Shown here: positions 57,673 through 64,000 of the stretch, piece after piece | How positions within the stretch are numbered: the stretch's first letter is position 1 | Layout: each line of letters starts with the position of its first letter | Source: Bacteroidota bacterium | GTDB taxonomy: Bacteria > Bacteroidota > Bacteroidia > B-17B0 > Aurantibacillaceae | Direction: 5' to 3' | DNA length: 64,000 nt | NCBI GenBank assembly: GCA_020403265.1 | Contig: JADBXZ010000052.1 | Coordinates: 1 to 64,000, forward strand | Notes under the pieces: model-generated | Databases searched by the model: none | Seen by the model: only the letters and a program-made list of their open reading frames with translations | What the model was told of the DNA's origin: nothing | Position numbers and translations under genes: made by a program

Positions 57673-58233
57673 TTACATGTTTTCCAAATTATCTTCGCGT
57701 TTCTTCTTTAACTTAATGTATTGTGATGGGTTCATACCTGTAATCTTTTTAAACTGATTTGAAAGATGAGCTACACTACTATAGTGTAATTTGTATGAAA
57801 TCTCCGTCAAATTTAAATCATCATAGAGTAAAAGCTCCTTCACCTTCTCAATTTTATTAATTATAATATAATGCTGAATTGTGACTCCTTTAACTTCCAT
57901 GAATATATTTGATAAGTAATTATAGTCATAATGCAACTTTTCACTCAAATAATCTGAAAAGTTAGTCTTTGGTATTTCATCAGTATAATGAATCATTTCC
58001 ACAATAACACCTTTAATCTTCTCAATTAAAATAGCTTTTTTGTCATCTAAAAGTTCAAGTCCCCACTTGTTCAAATTGATTTTTAATTCGCTAAACTGTG
58101 CTTTGGTTATTTCTTCACGAATATCAATTACACCTAAATCAATACATATTTCATGTAAGTTCAAATTATGTAATTCTTGCGCAACTATCATTTTACACCG
58201 CAAGCTTACCATGTACTTAATATAAAGTTTCAT
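57673..58233 (-). CDS. AraC-family transcriptional regulator
   Basis: The 186-residue protein has a short N-terminal part (about 75 residues) and a C-terminal AraC DNA-binding domain with two helix-turn-helices (LSEKLHYDYNYLSNIFMEVK, LTEISYKLHYSSVAHLSNQF, FKKITGMNPSQYIKLKK). No ligand-binding cupin is present. The ATG at 58191 (MIVAQELHN) is a likely alternative start. It heads the minus-strand gene run that leads to phaC and may control it. Confidence 0.85.
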   Translation of the reverse strand: MKLYIKYMVSLRCKMIVAQELHNLNLHEICIDLGVIDIREEITKAQFSELKINLNKWGLELLDDKKAILIEKIKGVIVEMIHYTDEIPKTNFSDYLSEKLHYDYNYLSNIFMEVKGVTIQHYIIINKIEKVKELLLYDDLNLTEISYKLHYSSVAHLSNQFKKITGMNPSQYIKLKKKREDNLENM

Positions 58234-58706
58234 GCTATAATTATTCTTAATTTTAATTAACTCTTAACTAATAAAGAAAATCGAAAGGTGAAAAGTAACT
58301 AGGCGTTTCTAGAACAAAGGTATACATATAATTCCTATAAGTTTGTAATTACCTCCCAATTATGACAATAATCACCTTAAGCTAAAACTAACTGATTTAA
58401 GTTAAGAACAATTACTTAAATACAGTAAATTATATAAATCAAAACCATACATCTGTAATGGTATAATAAAAGATTTACATAAACATTAAAACTTACTTCA
58501 TTTTATTGATTAGCAAAATCAACAAAAATACGCTCACTACAAATCTTTAACTTAGTTTTTATTAAAATAGCACAATCAGTAAATAATAATTAAATCAACA
58601 AGTAAAGCATGTAACCAATTAAGAACAAAATGTAACTAAAGCTAGCATTATACTTATGAACTTTACAGTGTCAAGAAAATGAATTCTTGAAATAAAATAA
58701 ATCTAA
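58234..58706. other. Divergent intergenic region, about 470 bp
   Basis: The AT-rich region between the AraC-family gene (minus) and the BON-domain gene (plus) should hold both promoters. I see no clear TAnnTTTG/-33 pair or strong palindrome and no small gene. Confidence 0.4.
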
Positions 58707-59381
58707 ATGAAAACGAACGAAGAATTACAAAGGGCTGTATTGGATGCGATTAAATGGGAACCTTTATTAAATGCTGCCGAAATAGGAGTAACAGCTAAGG
58801 ATGGCGTAGTAACATTGACCGGTGTAGTGAATAGCTTTGCAAAAAAGGCAGAGGCTGAAATGGCTGCAAAAAATGTTGTTGGTGTTAAAGCTGTAGTAGA
58901 AAAAATTGAATTAAAGTTTGCAACGGATTGGGTAAAAAAAGACGATAATGATATCGCTAACGAGGTTATTAATGCAATACGCTGGAATTGGAAAATTCCT
59001 AATGATAAAGTAAAAATAAAAGTTGAAAATGGTTGGATAACACTGTACGGTGAATTAACATGGAATTTTCAAAGAGAGGCTCTAGAAAAAAGTGTTAAAG
59101 ATTTATTGGGCGTAACTGGTGTTACAAATAATATAACAATTAAGGCGGAGTCCCATGATAAAATAGAGAAAACTAAAATAATTGAAGCTCTAAATCGGAA
59201 TTGGTCTATCAATACAAAAAATATAGATGTTAATGTAAATGGCACAAAAGTGACCTTGTCTGGTTCAGTTAACTCTTGGTATCAAAAAGATGAAGCTGAA
59301 CGAATCGCTTGGAATACACCTGGCATATGGAGTGTAGACAATAAGCTAACCGTAGAATACGACTATTCACTTGTTGATTAA
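58707..59381 (+). CDS. Triple BON-domain protein
   Basis: The 224-residue protein is made of three BON domains: about 1-70 (LLNAAEIGVTAKDGVVTLTG), 78-145 (IPNDKVKIKVENGWITLYGE) and 150-220 (INTKNIDVNVNGTKVTLSGS). Each ends with a KKAEAEMAAKNVVGV- or DEAERIAWNTPGIW-like helix. BON domains bind membranes or lipids; three-BON proteins of this type (OsmY-like) are stress-induced. No signal peptide is visible, so it is probably cytoplasmic. It stands alone on the plus strand. Confidence 0.88.
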   Translation: MKTNEELQRAVLDAIKWEPLLNAAEIGVTAKDGVVTLTGVVNSFAKKAEAEMAAKNVVGVKAVVEKIELKFATDWVKKDDNDIANEVINAIRWNWKIPNDKVKIKVENGWITLYGELTWNFQREALEKSVKDLLGVTGVTNNITIKAESHDKIEKTKIIEALNRNWSINTKNIDVNVNGTKVTLSGSVNSWYQKDEAERIAWNTPGIWSVDNKLTVEYDYSLVD

Positions 59382-59665
59382 TTTAAATTAGCAACCAAAA
59401 TGCTAGAATACAATTAATTCATGAAAACATCTTTTATGCGCTCAATTTTATCAAGTATGCAAATTCATTAATTCATATAATAATCCAAATGCAAAAAGCT
59501 TAATAAACCTTGAGTGCATAATGGCTGTATATAAACCAAACAAATTAACTTTTAATGATGCTAACCTTATCTAGCCTTAACTAACCCAATCCTGGCAACA
59601 CGAAATTATCATTCATCTGTTAATTCTAAATAATGATTTTAAAAAAACTAATTAACAAAACAAGG

Positions 59666-60063
59666 ATGAGTCCTACAGGAAATTTATATTATGTTATTGG
59701 AGAAATAGCATATGTCATTGCTATATAGATAGTGAGGTTCGAAAAGAGTAGCTTATTAAGTTTCAAAATATGGTTGAAGCTGAACTAAGTTGTAAAGATT
59801 ATGATTTTGATAGATCTTAAATCACTTTTAAGATATTAAATAAAGATAAAACCACGACTGCTGATGCATACAACTGGCTAATAAATCAGATTAAAACAAA
59901 CAACCAATATTTAAGTCCTAAATTAAAAGAAACTTTTATTATATTCATTGAAAAGATAGCGAATGCTTTTTCTCCGGCAACAAAGGAAGAAGGTAAATTA
60001 ATTGTTAGATTAACAAAAATAAAGAATCACATCATGGAGATCCTAATCAATTCAAGTAGATAA
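59666..60063 (+). pseudogene. Decayed TerB-like protein gene
   Basis: Starting at MSPTGNLYYVIGEIAYVIAI the frame stops at once. One frame over it continues DSEVRKE, stop, LIKFQNMVEAELSCKDYDFD, stop, TFKILNKDKTTTADAYNW, YLSPKLKETFIIFIEKIANA and FSPATKEEGKLI to 60063. The reassembled sequence resembles small TerB-family (tellurite-resistance-like) helical proteins. One shift and at least three stops make it a clear pseudogene. Confidence 0.75.
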
Positions 60064-60229
60064 CCAGTAAATAAAAACATCAATTCGTTAATAGAATACT
60101 ACTAATTTACAATATTTTATAGACTACTTGCAGAATGTTCTGAGACTTTGAGCTCGCCAATTAATAATACTCATGTTGTATTAATTTAAGTTCAACATCC
60201 GAAGATGTTAATCCTTTTCCCATATTGTT

Positions 60230-61084
60230 TTAATTTGTTTTATTATTATTGAAGCATAATTTTAAACCTTCTTCATAAACATATTTTAATCTTGTTTCTT
60301 TCACGCCAGCTTTAAGTAGCAAGCTTCTATTGTTGAAAATATCTTTTACAAGCACATGATCTTTTGCAAGTAACCACTGTTTTTCTTGCTTTGTAAGAGT
60401 GGTAAGACAAGTTAATGGAAATATTCCAGAATTATCTATTAAATCTTTTAGCGCTTTGTTATGTGGGTAATCCCAACTAAGTAAACTCAATCCTTTACAG
60501 CGTCCATAATCTATGGCATCAATCGTAAACTTGGCATTTGTTGTAATCCATCCTGCAAATTTACTATCTGTGTTTTTAAGTAAACCATTAGCTAAAACAT
60601 CTTCAAATCTTGAATTAATATAAAGTGGAGTTTTTACATCTACATTAATACCGGGTTGATTACGATATTTACATTCCATAAGAATAATCTCATTTTCTTT
60701 TTCGGCAATTACATCAATTTCGTGAGTTACACATTTACCCTTTAAAATTTTACCAACTTGCACAGCATAACCTAAATTTTTAAAAATTTCGCCAACAAAT
60801 TTTTCAAACGGAAAACCAGATGGCCCCAATTCCATAATACCCTTTTTTAAGTAATAACGCGCGGCATTCGGTTTTGATTGCCTACGAAGTAAACGGAATG
60901 CTTCGCTATAAATTTTTTTAGTACTTATGCCTTCATATAATTTTGGAGACAACAATTCTACAATTGAATTGATTTCAACAGACGTAGCGTTTGACCTTGC
61001 TAAGGAATTCCTTAATTTTTCAATAGAAAATGGTTCTTTTAAGCCAGAAGCTTTTGTTACAATTATTTTGTGTTTTATACTCAT
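60230..61084 (-). CDS. ATP-cone and PD-(D/E)XK nuclease fusion protein
   Basis: The 284-residue protein has an N-terminal ATP-cone domain (about 5-95: VTKASGLKEPFSIEKLRNSL, KIYSEAFRLLRRQSKPNAAR, YYLKKGIMELGPSG). Next is an Mrr-like nuclease fold (about 92-200: FEKFVGEIFKNLGYAVQVGK, HEIDVIAEKENEIILMECKY supplying D and ExK, SKFAGWITTNAKFT), then about 80 residues of unknown fold. It is probably a nucleotide-responsive DNA or RNA nuclease. The DUF-like tail is unassigned. It overlaps the PfkB remnant by one base. Confidence 0.78.
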   Translation of the reverse strand: MSIKHKIIVTKASGLKEPFSIEKLRNSLARSNATSVEINSIVELLSPKLYEGISTKKIYSEAFRLLRRQSKPNAARYYLKKGIMELGPSGFPFEKFVGEIFKNLGYAVQVGKILKGKCVTHEIDVIAEKENEIILMECKYRNQPGINVDVKTPLYINSRFEDVLANGLLKNTDSKFAGWITTNAKFTIDAIDYGRCKGLSLLSWDYPHNKALKDLIDNSGIFPLTCLTTLTKQEKQWLLAKDHVLVKDIFNNRSLLLKAGVKETRLKYVYEEGLKLCFNNNKTN

Positions 61085-61347
61085 TATTTTTTGTTATTAA
61101 GCATTATAAATACTTTTTTAATAGTTTCTTTATGAACACAATCTGTTCCTTCACTCATAATTGCCGTTATACCAAAAGCCACAACCCACTTAAGCATAAC
61201 CTCATCAGGGAAATTATTAGAAATTGAATAAACAAGTCCTGCTTGAAAACTTATTAAGAGGCATTTTAATTTATGTTCAGTTATAATATTATCTAATTTT
61301 GCGACCTTATCTAATATAGAATTTAAGGCTAATGTAACAATTTTCAT
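61084..61347 (-). pseudogene. Internally deleted PfkB-family sugar kinase
   Basis: The 87-residue frame begins MKIVTLALNSILDKVAKLDN and TEHKLKC, the N-terminus of PfkB-type phosphofructokinases (MxIVTLTLNPAIDK...HKLRC). It then jumps to SFQAGLVYSISNN, WVVAFGITAIMSEGTDCVHK and ETIKKVFIMLN, the C-terminal helices after the catalytic GAGDS motif. About 200 central residues, including the active site, are missing while the frame is kept. It is an in-frame internal deletion, and the product cannot be a kinase. Confidence 0.75.
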
Positions 61348-61359
61348 TTAATGTGATGT

Positions 61360-62733
61360 TTACAATATTTCTATTTGGTTTAGTTCAGGAATGATACAAT
61401 CCCATCCCAGCTCAGTTTTAAGTTTGACCCTAAAAGCATCCGCCGCCGTAGACTCGCCATGTATTATAAATACTTTTATTGGTTTTCTTTTTATTTTTTT
61501 AACCCAATTTAAAAGTTCTCGCTGATCAGCATGTGCAGAAAGACCTTGAATATTCTCAATTGTTGATTTTACACTATAGTATTTTCCGTACAATTTAATT
61601 TCTGATGCTCCTTCAAGAAGCTGCCTTCCTCTGGTTCCTTCTGCCTGATAGCCTGCCAACAGAATTGTAGCTTTAGTATCGCTCATAAAATTTTGAAAAT
61701 AAGTTAGAACCCTACCGCCGGTGCCCATGCCACCTCCAGCTATAATGATTTTTAAAGATTTATCTTTGGTTAATTTTAATGTGTCTTGAATAGTTTTAAC
61801 CAAAATAATATCCTTACACATTTTAATACATTCATTTATTGGCAGTTTATGCCATTCTGTGTTCATTCGAAAAACATCTAATACGTTTTTTCCCATTGGA
61901 CTATCCATGTATACTGGAATATTTGGAATAGCTTTTTCTTTTTTCAATTTCCATAAAATATACATAAGCGCTTGAGCTCTTTCTACAGCAAAACTTGGAA
62001 TAATTATTGTCCCGTTTAGATTTGCGGCCTTTTGTATAATTTCCTTTAATTGTTGTTCTGGATTTTTTACATGAAGTCTGTTGCCATAAGTTGATTCAAT
62101 AAATAAATAATCAGCCTGTTCGGGTTTTTCGGGTGGATATAATAATACATCATTTTCTCTGCCTATGTCTCCCGAAAAAACAAGTATTTTTTTTCCTATT
62201 TTCAACTCAATAAATGTTGCACCGATAATATGTCCGTTATAGCGAAAACGAACAGAAATATTATCAGCAATAACAGTCCATTCATTTAATTTTTGAGGTT
62301 TAAAATATTTCTGAATGGCTTCAGCATCTTTTAAAGTATATAATGGCTTTGCAATTTTATGTTTAGAGTATTTGAAACGATTGGCTCTTTCAGCTTCTTC
62401 TTCTTGTACTTTTGCACTGTCTTCTAAAATTATTTTTGTTATTTGTAACGTCGGAAAAGTACCTAATATTGGGCTTTTAAACCCATGCCTTACTAATTTA
62501 GGTAAATAACCTACGTGGTCAAGATGACCATGAGTTAGTAATACTACATCTATTTTTAGTGGATTAATTGCAAATTCTTCCCAATTTAATGACCTAAGTT
62601 TTTTTAACCCTTGAAACAACCCACAGTCGATTAATATTTTTTTGTTGTACGCAGTTATTAGATATTTTGAACCTGTAACTGTTCCTGCCGCACCCAAAAA
62701 TTGCACTGATATTTCTTCTTCTTTATTTTTCAT
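61360..62733 (-). CDS. Beta-CASP metallo-beta-lactamase-fold RNase-like protein
   Basis: The 457-residue protein has the metallo-beta-lactamase motifs FLGAAGTVTGSKYLITAYNK, LLTHGHLDHVGYLPKLV (HxHxDH), FSGDIGREND and FIESTYGNRLH. The beta-CASP region is FAVERAQALMYILWKLKK and IIAGGGMGTGGRVLTYFQNF, with GLSAHADQRELLNWVKK and VFIIHGES at the end. This is the CPSF73/YsiA-like RNase group. It is cytosolic and acts on RNA by family knowledge. It is complete and well conserved, in a cluster with decayed neighbours. Confidence 0.9.
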   Translation of the reverse strand: MKNKEEEISVQFLGAAGTVTGSKYLITAYNKKILIDCGLFQGLKKLRSLNWEEFAINPLKIDVVLLTHGHLDHVGYLPKLVRHGFKSPILGTFPTLQITKIILEDSAKVQEEEAERANRFKYSKHKIAKPLYTLKDAEAIQKYFKPQKLNEWTVIADNISVRFRYNGHIIGATFIELKIGKKILVFSGDIGRENDVLLYPPEKPEQADYLFIESTYGNRLHVKNPEQQLKEIIQKAANLNGTIIIPSFAVERAQALMYILWKLKKEKAIPNIPVYMDSPMGKNVLDVFRMNTEWHKLPINECIKMCKDIILVKTIQDTLKLTKDKSLKIIIAGGGMGTGGRVLTYFQNFMSDTKATILLAGYQAEGTRGRQLLEGASEIKLYGKYYSVKSTIENIQGLSAHADQRELLNWVKKIKRKPIKVFIIHGESTAADAFRVKLKTELGWDCIIPELNQIEIL

Positions 62734-62845
62734 TTTATTTAATTATTTTTCTAGTATTTATCTTATATCTCTGCTTTTTTAAATAAATATGCATGCATAA
62801 TTGTTGAAGCAATTGAGCTATAGTTTTACTTTCAATTTACACAGC

Positions 62846-63310
62846 TTAATCAAGCCAGACTTGCGCGGTATTTGAACCATGGTAAGTATTTGCCATATTT
62901 ATAACACCAATGAGAACAATTTCGCCATCTACTACAACTACTTTATGATGTAATCGCCTGCCTAAGTAAAAATTGTTCTTCGAAAACAAAGGCGAGAAAA
63001 ATCGAATATTAATTCCATATTCTCCTAAATCTTCTAAAAAGGCATTTGGTAATTTTGAAGAGCCATATCCATCAATCAAAATATTTATTTTCACGTTACG
63101 ATCGGCTGCTTTTTTTAGCGCTGCAGCAATTTCTAACCCGGTAATGCCGTTTTCAGAAACATAGGTTTGATGATGGATTTCATGTTTTATCTCAGTAATA
63201 ATCTTTCGTAAACGCAAAAAATAATCTTCTCTGCTATGAACAAGTTCTATAGTGTCAATAAAATTACCAGTAGTAATTTGATCTATATTACTTATTGGCT
63301 CCGATTGCAT
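62846..63310 (-). pseudogene. Truncated phospholipase D/cardiolipin-synthase-like protein
   Basis: The 154-residue frame contains the first half of a PLD-superfamily enzyme: IELVHSREDYFLRLRKIITE, KKAADRNVKINILIDGYGSS and the first HKD motif HHKVVVVDGEIVLIG followed by VINMANTYHG. It stops at AQVWLD, about 20 residues after the motif, where a full enzyme would have some 200 more residues and a second HKD. The gene is 3'-truncated. It overlaps the site-2 protease gene by 23 bp. Confidence 0.75.
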
Positions 63311-64000
63311 TTTTCACCATTACAAACTCTAAAATATTTTCTAAATCTAACACGCCAGCAAATTGTTCATTATCGTATACCAGAGCTAATTTGTTTTTAC
63401 TGGTTAACATTTTTTTATAGGCTATTTCGATCGGTTCTTTTATATTGCATTTTAAGACATCTCTATTCATCACAGTATCAATAGTAGCCTTGTTTCCGTT
63501 ATTTGAAAGTGCTTCAATAATTTCATCACGGCTAAGCGATCCAGTTGGATGGCCATTCGAAATTACCAGGAAATTTTTGCATTGACCATTTAAAAGTTGT
63601 TTTACGGCAGTTTCCACTAAATCATTCCCGTTTATTGTTTCATAACTTTTCATTACAACGTCCTTCACTAACATTCCTTTCAGCATAAATCCTGTTTTAG
63701 TCATTTCAACTTCAGTTTGAGCACCAAGTATAATAAATAAGCCGATAAAAATTAAAAAAGGATTGCTATTAAAGCCAATAAAAATAAAAGCGATAGCGAG
63801 TAATTGGCCAATACGTGCTGCTATGTTGGTGGCAACATGTCTTTCAAATTTCATAGATAGTATTGCTCTTAATACTCGTCCACCATCCATAGGGAATGCA
63901 GGAACTAAATTAAAAATAGCTAGCCAAATATTGACAATAAAAAAGTTTAAAAAGAAATTACTTTGGTTTACACCGCCCGTTAACTGAACCGTTAACTCTT
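63288..64000 (-). CDS. Site-2 protease (M50) with CBS domains, 5' end outside window
   Basis: The partial frame enters from the window end with VNIWLAIFNLVPAFPMDGGR, the second catalytic motif (NxxPxxxxDG) of M50 intramembrane metalloproteases. Helices follow (NIAARIGQLLAIAFIFIGFN), then two CBS domains (about the last 135 residues: LVKDVVMKSYETINGNDLVE, DTVMNRDVLKCNIKEPIEIA). The HExxH part lies beyond position 64000. The apparent start at 63890 is only an internal Met. CBS-linked site-2 proteases respond to nucleotides and act in stress signalling; the substrate is unknown. Confidence 0.85.
   Translation of the reverse strand, partial: ELTVQLTGGVNQSNFFLNFFIVNIWLAIFNLVPAFPMDGGRVLRAILSMKFERHVATNIAARIGQLLAIAFIFIGFNSNPFLIFIGLFIILGAQTEVEMTKTGFMLKGMLVKDVVMKSYETINGNDLVETAVKQLLNGQCKNFLVISNGHPTGSLSRDEIIEALSNNGNKATIDTVMNRDVLKCNIKEPIEIAYKKMLTSKNKLALVYDNEQFAGVLDLENILEFVMVKNAIGANK

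Noticed and set aside
1-64000. CRISPR array or cas genes
   Set aside because: No regularly spaced 25-40 bp repeats with unique spacers and no Cas-like proteins; the 11-bp-phased GTTCTT array and the 81-bp coding repeats are different in kind.

Overview
The window is a low-GC chromosomal segment from a Bacteroidota bacterium. The evidence is gene content: two esterase/hydrolase genes and one repeat protein ending in type IX secretion (T9SS) sorting domains, a TonB receptor with a carboxypeptidase-like N-terminal domain paired with a DUF4249 lipoprotein, DUF2147 and DUF2141 proteins, LytS/LytTR signalling, and generally weak Shine-Dalgarno sequences. I cannot assign a genus.

Layout. 1-7.5 kb: repeated GC-rich imperfect palindromes that look like integron attC sites without an integrase. 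Between them lie a small membrane protein, an Acg-type nitroreductase, a broken alpha/beta hydrolase, a TonB/DUF4249 pair with a Crp/Fnr regulator, and IS3-type transposase remnants. 7.5-11.3 kb: an erythromycin-esterase-like gene whose 3' end has been replaced by an alpha/beta-hydrolase 3' end, a LytS-type kinase, a frameshifted LytTR regulator and a nested-palindrome element. 11.3-22.3 kb: small accessory operons (DUF2147/OMP, a sterol-desaturase/ferredoxin-reductase fusion, an agmatine deiminase, SDR and quinone reductases) punctuated by Crp/Fnr genes. 22.3-29.1 kb: a TetR-controlled RND efflux operon. 29.3-37.9 kb: secreted esterase, serine hydrolase, nitrobindin-like protein, formylglycine-generating-enzyme-like protein and an outer-membrane protein. 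38-41.5 kb: DoxX, a two-component system and a fifth Crp/Fnr gene. 42.2-46 kb: a small mobile element with a MerR-like regulator and a serine recombinase that abuts and reads into a tRNA-Leu(CAA). 46-50 kb: purL. 50-53 kb: an arsenic operon using an aquaporin as the exit route. 53-64 kb: a polyhydroxyalkanoate and stress cluster (PhaC, cupin, BON, beta-CASP nuclease, site-2 protease) in which several members are decayed.

The most interesting pattern is a repeated regulator-operator-target design. Five Crp/Fnr paralogs are present. For four of them a 5-4-5 palindrome sits on or just after the regulator's own stop codon, and for three of these it also lies 50-90 bp upstream of the next gene. 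The half-site changes with the recognition helix: ExxSR goes with TTGAT (the classical FNR code), PSLSR with GTAAC (twice) and RSLTR with GAGAC. A remnant of the FNR-type module, including the 3' end of a lost regulator gene, sits upstream of the sterol-desaturase fusion. Other regulatory signals readable directly are paired TetR operators, an ArsR operator and an 11-bp-phased GTTCTT array beside the mobile element.
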